This document shows positions 1 through 5,669 of a stretch of 10,654 bases of DNA, piece by piece. The translations under genes and the position numbers were made by a program. Every line of letters begins with the position of its first letter. The stretch's first letter is position 1. Under the pieces are notes generated by a model. It did no database searches and was not told the origin of the DNA. It saw nothing but the letters and a program-made list of their open reading frames with translations. Source of the DNA: an uncultured Eubacteriales bacterium (GTDB taxonomy: Bacteria; Bacillota; Clostridia; Oscillospirales; Oscillospiraceae); the NCBI GenBank assembly GCA_902475515.1, contig CABSAB010000025.1, forward strand, positions 1-10,654, given 5' to 3'.

Positions 1-763
1 AGCTGCGGCTGGTGCGGCACTTCGGTTCGCCGGAAGCGGTATCCGCATTGAGGGATTCGCACCGGGGGTGCATGGGGATAATGACCCGCTGATCCGCCGC
101 CTCCAGCAGCGCCTTGGATACGCCCTGCCCCTCGCTGCCCACGATCACCGCACCAAGCCGCAGGTCCGCCCTGCGAATATCCACCGCGTCGGGAGCCAGT
201 GCAGTCACGATCACGGGGATCTCCTGCTTTCGGCTTTCCCGGAGCAGTGTCTCATGGTTCATGGTCCCGGGCGGGGTCCGGAAAATAGCCCCCATGGTGG
301 CCCGGACGGTCTTGGGATTATAGGCGTCCGCACAGCCACCGGTGAGGAGCACCGGCACATCCAGCGCATCCGCCGTCCGGAGGATGGTCCCTAGGTTGCC
401 CGGGTCCTGGATGCCATCCAGCACCAGCGTCCCCGGGGTAAGCTCCGCCTCCCGCTCCGGGGGCATCTCACACAGGAACAACGCCCCTTCAGGCGTTTCC
501 ATGGCGGACACCTGTGCCATCAGTTGGGGAGAAACCGTCACCAGGCGCACATGCTCCGGCAGTTCCGGACAGCTTGTCCCCTCCCGAAGTACCACAGCCC
601 GCAGCCGCTCAGGCGCCCACCGGACCGCCTCGGCAAGAAGTTTCGTTCCGTCCCCCACAAACAGCCCCTGGGTCCGCCGGAGTTTCCGGCTTCCCTGGAG
701 CCGCACCGTCCAGTGGCAGGGGCAGAATCTGAGGCTGGTGATGGTCTCGCCCCGGGCCGTCAC
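1..763 (-). CDS. TrmH/SpoU-family RNA 2'-O-methyltransferase, 3' end disrupted or partial
   Basis: This is a SpoU (SPOUT) RNA ribose methyltransferase, which would transfer a methyl group from S-adenosylmethionine to rRNA or tRNA in the cytoplasm. I read it by translating the minus strand from a GTG at 763-761. Family motifs are clear: LVLDGIQDPGNLGTILRTA (motif 1), VIVGSEGQG (motif 2) and IIPMHPRCESLNA (motif 3, SAM-binding knot), in that order. The N-terminal substrate-binding part contains RLQGSRKLRRTQGLFVGDG. The GTG overlaps the trkA stop (GTGA), so translational coupling is likely; no separate ribosome site is seen. Two oddities: eight residues near the N-terminus (RFCPCHWT, bases 708-732) are an inverted copy of a trkA segment, and after SLNA at base 44 the usual hydrophobic C-terminal helix is missing and the frame stays open to the window edge. 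About 20 C-terminal residues are replaced. Whether it is functional is uncertain; which RNA it modifies cannot be told. Confidence 0.85.
   Translation of the reverse strand, partial: MTARGETITSLRFCPCHWTVRLQGSRKLRRTQGLFVGDGTKLLAEAVRWAPERLRAVVLREGTSCPELPEHVRLVTVSPQLMAQVSAMETPEGALFLCEMPPEREAELTPGTLVLDGIQDPGNLGTILRTADALDVPVLLTGGCADAYNPKTVRATMGAIFRTPPGTMNHETLLRESRKQEIPVIVTALAPDAVDIRRADLRLGAVIVGSEGQGVSKALLEAADQRVIIPMHPRCESLNADTASGEPKCRTSRS
3..47 (+). pseudogene. DprA-like N-terminal fragment, opposite strand, at window edge
   Basis: Plus-strand codons from base 3 read LRLVRHFGSPEAV, which closely resembles the helix-hairpin region near the N-terminus of DprA (DNA-processing protein A, which loads RecA during transformation). 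The similarity fades where the antisense trmH-like motif SLNA begins (about base 44), and the frame reaches a stop at base 92. In many Clostridia dprA follows trmH on the same strand, so here the piece is inverted relative to expectation. It may be a rearrangement, a template-switch copy or a chimeric assembly end. The match is from memory of the family over only 13 residues, so confidence is modest. Confidence 0.4.
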
Positions 764-1410
764 AGGCTTTGCAGGCGGGAAAGGTCCTGGTTTTTTCCCA
801 TGACCATCACCGTGTCGCCGGCCTGGATCGTATCCTCCGCCCCGGGGGACATGAGCACCGTGCCGTCCTGCCGCTTCAGCGTCAGGACGTTCACACGGTA
901 CTTGCCCCGGACGTTCAGTTCCTTCAGATTCTGCCCCTGCCACTGGACCGGGGCGGTTATCTCGGCAATGCCGTACTCACTGGAAAATTCGATATAGTCC
1001 AAAAAGGATGCGGACCCCAAGCTGTGGACCATCCGCAGCGCCATCTCCCGCTCGGGGATCACCACCCGGTCCGCACCCACTCTCTCCAGGGCCCGCTTGT
1101 AGGTCTCGTTCCGGGCCTTGCAAATGATCAGCGGAATGCCCAAGTCTTTCAGATTCATGGTAATGATCACGCTGGCCGCCAGGTCCTCGCCGATGGCTAC
1201 GATGGCGCAGTCGCACTCCGCCGCGCCGGCAGCCCGAAGCACCTGCATCTGCTGGGCATCGCCGATGGCTGCGTGGGTGGCCTTGTCCGCCGCCCGGCGG
1301 ACCATCTCCTCGCTGTTGTCCATGACCAGGACCTCATGCCCCAAATCATAGAGCTTCTCCGCCGCCGCCGCGCCAAAGCGGCCCAGGCCGATGATCAGAA
1401 ATGTTTTCAT
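760..1410 (-). CDS. ktrA: KtrA/TrkA-type potassium channel regulatory subunit
   Basis: This is a cytoplasmic RCK regulatory subunit that forms a ring under the KtrB/TrkH membrane channel and gates potassium uptake in response to nucleotides. The 216-residue length fits KtrA (one RCK unit) rather than the double-length enterobacterial TrkA. The Rossmann fold is plain: GLGRFG at residues 8-13 binds the nucleotide and Asp31 (VLVMDNSEE) ends the second strand. The C-terminal RCK_C domain (about 135-216) ends in a strand-rich segment, and this domain binds c-di-AMP in some homologues. The ATG at 1410 is preceded by AGGAGGAG, part of which overlaps the trkH stop codon 14 bases upstream, so the two genes are one operon and probably coupled. 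The stop overlaps the GTG of the next gene. Residues PVQWQGQNL are encoded by bases 924-948, the likely source of the inverted copy in the downstream gene. Confidence 0.95.
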   Translation of the reverse strand: MKTFLIIGLGRFGAAAAEKLYDLGHEVLVMDNSEEMVRRAADKATHAAIGDAQQMQVLRAAGAAECDCAIVAIGEDLAASVIITMNLKDLGIPLIICKARNETYKRALERVGADRVVIPEREMALRMVHSLGSASFLDYIEFSSEYGIAEITAPVQWQGQNLKELNVRGKYRVNVLTLKRQDGTVLMSPGAEDTIQAGDTVMVMGKNQDLSRLQSL

Positions 1411-1424
1411 AGCTCGATCTCCTC

Positions 1425-2807
1425 CTAGCCGATGAGCACCCGGGTCTCGGGACGCCGAATGGCGTTGTCCGGGGGCGATTTCGTCATAAATGCAAAGCTG
1501 ATGGTCATAATGCCCACCCGCCCGAAAAACATATACACGATGAGCAGGATCTTGGAGCCGATATTCAGCCCCGCCGTGATGCCGGTGCTCAGGCCCACGG
1601 TGCAGATGGCGGAGACCACCTCATAGATGGCATCTCCCAGGGAGATGCCGTTGGTAGCGGATACCACCACACCCCCAAACAGTCCCAGGCTCACCACCAG
1701 CAGGAAGATATTCAGCGCGCTGCTGATCTGATCCTGGGCGATCTTTCGGCCAAACACCACCACTTCCCCATGGCCCCGGAAGCCCCGGATCGCCGTCAGA
1801 AAGAGGATGCCCACCGTCACGGTCTTGATGCCGCCCGCCGTGGAGCCGCTGGAGCCGCCCACGAACATTAAAAGCGTGGAAATCAGCTTCCCGCTGCCGG
1901 TCAGCGCCCCCTGCTCCACGGTGTAAAACCCGGCGGTGCGGGTGGTTGCGGACTGGAACATGGCCGCAAGAAGCTTTTCTCCCGCAGGGAGATTTCCCAG
2001 AGTCCCGGGGTTGTTCCACTCCACCAGCGCGATCGCTCCGAAGCCGCCCAGCAGCAGCACGCATGTCAGCACCAGCACCAGTCGGGTGTGCACCGACAGC
2101 CGCCGCCAGGAGAACTTGTGCAGCAGCAGATCATTCCACACGAAAAAGCCCAGGCCGCCTATGACGATCAGGGCCATCACCGTGAGGTTTACGATCCAGT
2201 CCGCCCGCATCAGGCTGAGGCTCCCACCCAGCTGAAATTTCCCAAACAGGTCAAAGCCCGCGTTGCAGTAGGCTGACACCGCGTGGAATATCCCAAAGAA
2301 CACCGCCTCGCCGGCGGGAAGCATCGTGGAAAACCGCAGCGACAGGATCACCGCGCCCACGCCCTCCACCAGGAACGTGCCCGTCAGCACCAGCCGCAGA
2401 AGCCGGACCACACCATCCAGCTCTCCCAGCGCCATGGCCTGCTGCAGGATCAGCCGTTCCCGCAGGCCGATGCGCCGGCGCAGGAGGAAGTAAAACATCG
2501 AGACAAAGGTCATATACCCCAGGCCGCCCACCTGGATCAGCAGCAGCAGGACGATCTGTCCAAACCGAGACCACTGGGTGAACGTATCCACCACGGAAAG
2601 GCCCGTGACACAGGTTGCGGAGGTGGCGGTGAACACTGCCGTCAGCGCGCCGCAGGACCTCCCGTTCGCCGAAGCCACGGGCAGTCCGAGCAGCAGGCTC
2701 CCAAGCAGGATCACCAGCAGGAAGAATGCCGTAAGCACGCGGGTGGCATGATCGGCCTTTCGCCGGACCCGCAGGTATCTGAGATAGCTCTGCAATTTCT
2801 CCCGCAC
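1425..2807 (-). CDS. ktrB: KtrB/TrkH-type potassium transporter, channel subunit
   Basis: This is the potassium-translocating membrane subunit of a Ktr/Trk system, partner of the RCK protein encoded directly downstream. The 460-residue sequence has the four pore loops of the family, each with its selectivity-filter glycine: TCVTGLS (about 65-71), YCNAGFD (180-186), TTRTAGF (288-294) and CTVGLST (402-408). The glycine-rich GGSSGSTAGGIKT loop at about 318-330 matches the gating loop in the third repeat. Hydrophobic helices flank every loop. The start is a GTG at 2807-2805, supported by AGGAGG eight to ten bases upstream; no nearby ATG is better. The preceding gene ends 83 bases upstream with a stem-loop between. 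I see no convincing promoter there, so it may be read through or use a weak one. TrkH and KtrB are hard to separate by sequence alone; the 216-residue partner favours Ktr. Confidence 0.95.
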   Translation of the reverse strand: MREKLQSYLRYLRVRRKADHATRVLTAFFLLVILLGSLLLGLPVASANGRSCGALTAVFTATSATCVTGLSVVDTFTQWSRFGQIVLLLLIQVGGLGYMTFVSMFYFLLRRRIGLRERLILQQAMALGELDGVVRLLRLVLTGTFLVEGVGAVILSLRFSTMLPAGEAVFFGIFHAVSAYCNAGFDLFGKFQLGGSLSLMRADWIVNLTVMALIVIGGLGFFVWNDLLLHKFSWRRLSVHTRLVLVLTCVLLLGGFGAIALVEWNNPGTLGNLPAGEKLLAAMFQSATTRTAGFYTVEQGALTGSGKLISTLLMFVGGSSGSTAGGIKTVTVGILFLTAIRGFRGHGEVVVFGRKIAQDQISSALNIFLLVVSLGLFGGVVVSATNGISLGDAIYEVVSAICTVGLSTGITAGLNIGSKILLIVYMFFGRVGIMTISFAFMTKSPPDNAIRRPETRVLIG

Positions 2808-2843
2808 CGCTTCTTCCTCCTTCCCTTCAAATAAACGGACAAG

Positions 2844-2874
2844 CGGGGTGCCAGACTTCCGTCACAGCACCCCG
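2844..2874 (-). terminator. Stem-loop after the membrane-anchored protein gene
   Basis: An 8-bp perfect stem, CGGGGTGC pairing with GCACCCCG, encloses a 15-base loop. It lies 17 bases after the stop of the upstream gene and 37 bases before the trkH-like GTG. On the minus strand it is followed by CTTGTCCGTTTATTT, only a weak U-rich run, so termination may be partial and allow read-through into the potassium genes. Confidence 0.5.
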
Positions 2875-2890
2875 ATGGCATTTTCTTGGA

Positions 2891-3535
2891 TCATCCGGCG
2901 TCCACCAGGGCCTTTGCCATAGCAACTGCCGTATCCCGGGCCTGCTTGGCGGTGCTGCTGCCGCTGGCGGTGGTGTAGTCCATAATGGACAGATATACGT
3001 CCTCCATGCCGCAGTCTTTCAGCACCGGATTGCCCGATAGATTCAACCGAACCGGATTTTCCGGATCACTGTCCAGGCCGTACTGGCTCAGCTCATCCGT
3101 AAAGTATTCCAGGATCGGGTTGGTATAGGCGTCGGAAATATATTCGCTCATGAGATAAAGACCCACATCCTCCTGGGTCATGTAGAGGTACATACGCTCC
3201 TCGTTCTGGCGGCCCACCTCGGTGTTGTCATTCACATACAGTACCTGATAGGAGATGTTGACCTGGCCGTTGCCGTCCAGATCGCCTACCACGGGCTTCA
3301 AGACCGCATCCAGAGCGTCAAGCTCCTCCGGGTCCACAAAATAGTCCGTGGCAATGACCACCGTGGTGTCATACCGGGTCTGCCGCAGGGAATCCCAGGT
3401 GATAAATCCCACGATGCCCAGGATCACAAATCCCACCAGCAGTGGCCATTTGTAGTGGAACCAGAATACATTGACGAACCAGTGCTTGAAGCCGCCGTTT
3501 TCCGCAATGGATTTACGCAGTTTGCCTTTACTCAT
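2891..3535 (-). CDS. Membrane-anchored protein of unknown function
   Basis: I do not recognise this 214-residue protein. After a short basic cytoplasmic N-terminus (MSKGKLRKS) there is one membrane helix, WPLLVGFVILGIVGFITW (about residues 30-47), then a largely acidic domain of about 165 residues that should lie outside the cell. It contains a single DLDGNGQVNIS loop resembling one EF-hand/dockerin calcium-binding half, but no second half. I chose the ATG at 3535-3533 because AAGGA lies seven bases upstream; an ATG at 3595 in the same frame would add 20 residues but lacks a ribosome site and starts close to the promoter. A sigma-A promoter at 3608-3636 drives it. A stem-loop follows the gene. 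Confidence 0.8.
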   Translation of the reverse strand: MSKGKLRKSIAENGGFKHWFVNVFWFHYKWPLLVGFVILGIVGFITWDSLRQTRYDTTVVIATDYFVDPEELDALDAVLKPVVGDLDGNGQVNISYQVLYVNDNTEVGRQNEERMYLYMTQEDVGLYLMSEYISDAYTNPILEYFTDELSQYGLDSDPENPVRLNLSGNPVLKDCGMEDVYLSIMDYTTASGSSTAKQARDTAVAMAKALVDAG

Positions 3536-3607
3536 TGTAACATCCTTAATCCAGAAGTTTCGCGAAAACGCCCCAGGCCCCTGCGGCGCTCCCATTTTGT
3601 CGGGTTA

Positions 3608-3636
3608 TTTATACCACACTTATTGCAATTTATCAA
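3608..3636 (-). promoter_or_regulatory. Sigma-A-type promoter of the membrane-anchored protein gene
   Basis: On the minus strand, TTGATA (3636-3631) and TATAAA (3613-3608) are 17 bases apart, close to the consensus. The start of transcription would fall near 3600, giving a leader of about 65 bases before the ATG at 3535. It is just outside the left boundary of the insertion, so it belongs to the host chromosome. Confidence 0.75.
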
Positions 3637-3682
3637 GTCACCCCTTGAAATTTCTCCCTTCCGGCCCTCCGGGCCCGACACA

Positions 3683-3720
3683 ACGGGAGCCCTGCACATA
3701 CCATGCAAGGCTCCCGTTCA
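3683..3720. terminator. 10-bp stem-loop downstream of the original lysS end
   Basis: AACGGGAGCC pairs with GGCTCCCGTT across a loop that can itself partly pair (CTGCA with TGCAAG). On the plus strand it is followed by CATACTATTTATTTTTT, a terminator-like U-rich run, although no plus-strand gene leads into it. On the minus strand it lies about 15 bases past the displaced lysS stop, where the native lysS terminator would be expected, but no U run follows there. It may act in either direction; the role is inferred from position. Confidence 0.55.
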
Positions 3721-3733
3721 TACTATTTATTTT

Positions 3734-3814
3734 TTACTCGATCGGCTTCATGGTCGGGATTCTTACAACAAATCGACGGTTACTCTGTTTAACCCTTCGT
3801 AACTCTACGACCAT
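3734..3814 (-). pseudogene. Displaced lysS 3' tail, now the end of a 26-codon ORF
   Basis: The last codons read PTMKPIE-stop, the same ending as the lysS gene at 7178 (PTMKPID-stop). This is best read as the original C-terminal end of lysS cut off by insertion of the element. Element DNA upstream supplies an ATG at 3814-3812 with GGAGGAT about eight bases before it, so a 26-residue basic peptide (starting MVVELRRVKQSNRR) could be made. Only the last six or so residues come from lysS. Whether it is translated is unknown. Confidence 0.6.
3741..3751 (+). other. Left attachment site core of the lysS insertion
   Basis: ATCGGCTTCAT recurs in the same orientation at 7185-7195. With one mismatch position in each of two further spots the match extends to ATCGGCTTCATnGTnGGGA. 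It covers the MKPI codons at the end of lysS. Together with element-specific arm repeats just inside both ends, this looks like the direct repeat left by a tyrosine recombinase. The exact crossover point within the core cannot be fixed from one sequence. Confidence 0.7.
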
Positions 3815-3877
3815 ATCTGTGTCATCCTCCCTCGCCCTCCGCAACTCTCCACAAATCTCTATTGCTAATGAGCGCTT

Positions 3878-3905
3878 TGTGGTAAGGCTTGTGGTAATGT
3901 GGTAA
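3878..3905 (+). repeat. Three TGTGGTAA direct repeats, left-end integrase arm sites
   Basis: TGTGGTAA occurs at 3878, 3890 and 3898 on the plus strand, spaced 12 and 8 bases. The same octamer occurs twice 12 bases apart at the other end of the element. Short directly repeated octamers 100-150 bases inside both ends are characteristic of arm-type binding sites for tyrosine integrases. The assignment is by pattern and position; the integrase itself is missing. Confidence 0.6.
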
Positions 3906-3979
3906 GCCCTGAACTTCGTGAGCGAGCAAAGCCCAGATGATCTACCTACTCATACGGAGGTTAGTATAGCACACTTCCT

Positions 3980-5074
3980 TTACAATGGCAATAGGTCACT
4001 TTTCTCAATCTGCGAGCGTTTTTTCCATTCAAAGAACCGTCTGCGGATTTCACTGACATCGGCTGCTGTGTCTGACGAGAGAAAAATGTCCTTTTGTCGG
4101 AATCCTCTTTTAATGCCATCGGCGACCTTTTCTTCACTTCCTCGTGTTCCAAGTGGGATATATATGAGCTTTATACCCTGCTTCTCACAGATGAACTTTT
4201 TTAGTGTTTCCTCATGGGTCATTTTTCTGTCTTTGACTGGCGCTGATTCAAAGGCAAGCCTTAGCTCTGGAATATAGGCAGTCAAGGGTAAACCAATGCT
4301 CTCACCACTATCTATCTTGACCGCAATATCAAGGCTTCGTGCATAAACTGAAATCAGCAGTCGTGGAAGCGCCATCTGAAACTCTCTTTCACACTCTTTG
4401 CACCCCATTCCCTCAATAGTCCTGTTGAAAACCCTGTCACGCCATTCATGCCCAAAAGAGTCTCTCCACCAAACATAACGCAAGGAGTTCCTTGAGATGT
4501 GAGATGGTAAAAACCCTTTGTTCTTTTCAAAGTTCCATTCTGAAGCTATTTCGGGGTCAGTAGCAGCAAGGTCGTTGTATCCCTCTTTCACCGCCCGATC
4601 CGCACAGACAGGACAAACAGTTCCTTTAATTCGGCTCTTAACAAGCGACTGCCACTCAAACCCACAAACATGACACTTCCACCAGACCTTTTTCCTTGAC
4701 TTCTCATTTACCATGTCCGGTGTCAATGGAAGATTTCTGTCAGACCATTCCTTTGCAAGCTCCGGTTGTCGAGTAGCAAAGTCATTGAACCCTTTAAGCA
4801 ATTCAATTCCACTGCAATAAGGGCATTTGCTTCCTCCCGATCTGGTGGAAATCAGTGTGTACCACTCATGCCCCTTACTACACTTCCACCAAGCCTTTCT
4901 GTTTGAAAATGCTGTTACCATCGTTGGCAGTAGGGGCAGATTCCGTTCAGACCACTCAGCGGCTACCTCTGGAAATCGTGTGGTGAGATCATTAAACCCT
5001 TCCAGCACCTTAAGCCAGCTCATACCGAGGACTTCATTTTGAAAGAAATCCCACCCTGTTTTGATTGCGTTCAT
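3980..5074 (-). CDS. Three-repeat zinc-ribbon protein with a nuclease-like C-terminal region
   Basis: The 364-residue protein carries three tandem units of about 70 residues (23-88, 94-159, 163-230). Each begins with a GFND/GYND segment, has P-E-x-A-x-E-W in the middle, then WWxC and CxxC. This matches the probable zinc-ribbon/treble-clef repeat family (DUF4379-like), known from accessory regions and often linked to nuclease domains. Unit 1 has CSKGH plus CPYC, unit 2 CHVC plus CPVC. Unit 3 has RDSFGH, so its first cysteine is lost, plus CKEC. The C-terminal part (about 235-364) includes YIPELRLAFES and later KQGIKLIYIPLG, which recall the core strands of Vsr-like PD-(D/E)XK endonucleases, but the usual catalytic aspartate before YIP is an alanine. 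I chose the ATG at 5074 because AGGAGG lies six bases upstream; an ATG at 5092 has none. It follows the arsR-like gene and has an operator of the same design in front. Function is unknown; nucleic-acid binding or defence is a guess. Confidence 0.85.
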   Translation of the reverse strand: MNAIKTGWDFFQNEVLGMSWLKVLEGFNDLTTRFPEVAAEWSERNLPLLPTMVTAFSNRKAWWKCSKGHEWYTLISTRSGGSKCPYCSGIELLKGFNDFATRQPELAKEWSDRNLPLTPDMVNEKSRKKVWWKCHVCGFEWQSLVKSRIKGTVCPVCADRAVKEGYNDLAATDPEIASEWNFEKNKGFLPSHISRNSLRYVWWRDSFGHEWRDRVFNRTIEGMGCKECEREFQMALPRLLISVYARSLDIAVKIDSGESIGLPLTAYIPELRLAFESAPVKDRKMTHEETLKKFICEKQGIKLIYIPLGTRGSEEKVADGIKRGFRQKDIFLSSDTAADVSEIRRRFFEWKKRSQIEKSDLLPL

Positions 5075-5098
5075 AAATGTCCTCCTAAACATAGATAT

Positions 5099-5119
5099 AT
5101 AGAAATATCTCTATTTATA
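5099..5119 (-). promoter_or_regulatory. Second ArsR-type operator with a -10 box, before the zinc-ribbon gene
   Basis: ATAGAAATATCTCTAT (5099-5114) is an imperfect palindrome with the same layout as the operator before arsR: ATAGA(A/G), four bases, CTCTAT. A TATAAA box (5119-5114 on the minus strand) abuts it upstream, the arrangement also seen at the arsR promoter. The -35 region is poor (no good match 17-18 bases further). The gene may therefore be expressed both by read-through from arsR and by this weak, repressible promoter. Confidence 0.5.
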
Positions 5120-5127
5120 GTGGCTTT

Positions 5128-5182
5128 GATAAGTCGTGCGGAAAAGTATTTAACTTCCTTACCTTTCACAACACGACTTATC
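5128..5182 (-). terminator. Long hairpin between arsR-like and zinc-ribbon genes
   Basis: GATAAGTCGTG at the end of the arsR-like gene pairs perfectly (11 bp) with CACGACTTATC in the intergenic region, arms at 5172-5182 and 5128-5138 with 33 bases between; the inner part can pair further (GGAAG with CTTTTCC). There is no U run, so it is not a standard terminator. It could stabilise or attenuate the transcript passing into the zinc-ribbon gene. Confidence 0.4.
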
Positions 5183-5473
5183 GCTTGTAATTCCGTCTAC
5201 TGTCGTTAGAGCCAGTAAACATTCCATTGCGTAGTTTGCACCTTCTGGCGATATGGAATAGTGTGTCCACTTTCCTTCTTTGCGTCCCACAACAACCCCG
5301 GAATCACATAGTGTTTTCATATGATGGGATAAGGTAGGCTGCGTGATGTGCAAATCGTCCAGCAAGACGCAGGCGCATTTTTCACCTGTCAGCAACTGCT
5401 TCAAAATCCGAATACGGTTTTCGTCGCAGAATGCTTTGAAAATGACAGGCAGCTTCTTTTCGTCCAGTTCCAT
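5159..5473 (-). CDS. arsR: ArsR/SmtB-family metalloregulatory repressor
   Basis: This is a small winged-helix repressor that leaves its operator when it binds a metal or metalloid. The 104 residues include the recognition helix region ITQPTLSHHMKTLCDSG (about 43-59) and the wing GRKEGKWTHYSIS (63-75). KCACVLLDDL at 32-41 puts two cysteines (33 and 35) in the same place as the CxC of arsenite/antimonite-sensing ArsR proteins, and two more cysteines end the protein (101-102). The likely inducer is As(III) or Sb(III), inferred from that motif. The ATG at 5473 follows GAGGTGA. Its promoter and a perfect 9-bp palindrome just upstream indicate autorepression. Unusually, no arsenic-efflux, reductase or chaperone gene follows; the next gene encodes a zinc-ribbon protein. 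Confidence 0.9.
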   Translation of the reverse strand: MELDEKKLPVIFKAFCDENRIRILKQLLTGEKCACVLLDDLHITQPTLSHHMKTLCDSGVVVGRKEGKWTHYSISPEGANYAMECLLALTTVDGITSDKSCCER

Positions 5474-5483
5474 GCCGTCACCT

Positions 5484-5536
5484 CACATAGAGGTTTCTCT
5501 ATGTGTTATTATATGCGACGCATAGAGATTTGTCAA
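5484..5536 (-). promoter_or_regulatory. Strong promoter and operator of the arsR-like gene
   Basis: TTGACA (5536-5531) and TATAAT (5513-5508) are exact consensus boxes with a 17-base spacer on the minus strand. Immediately downstream, at the expected start of transcription, lies a perfect palindrome CACATAGAG-GTTT-CTCTATGTG (5484-5505). A further half site, CGCATAGAG (5519-5527), falls in the spacer. This layout predicts that the repressor blocks RNA polymerase at its own promoter. Confidence 0.85.
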
Positions 5537-5669
5537 TGGGTTTTTTCAGATTCAAAGAAAAATTTTTTCAGGGAGTAGATAAGGAGGCGGTACAGAAGCA
5601 AAATTAGCTTGAAATAACCGTCCATATAGAAACATGTAATGAGATCAGAAAGCAATCTATATCATAATC

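Noticed and set aside
769..1428. Plus-strand open frame of 219 codons opposite the trkA-like gene
   Set aside because: Antisense shadow caused by GC-biased codons; the minus strand has complete RCK motifs and a ribosome site.
2283..2834. Plus-strand open frame of 183 codons opposite the trkH-like gene
   Set aside because: Composition is Q/H/R-rich and repetitive, typical of antisense reading; no domain recognised.
3250..3285. Dockerin or EF-hand-like DLDGNGQVNIS loop in the membrane-anchored protein
   Set aside because: Only one half of a dockerin pair is present and there is no cellulosome context; kept as a remark in the gene entry rather than a functional claim.
5525..5669. Possible gene between the ParA chimera and the arsR-like promoter
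   Set aside because: About 145 AT-rich bases with stops in all frames and no start with a ribosome site; treated as non-coding junction DNA.
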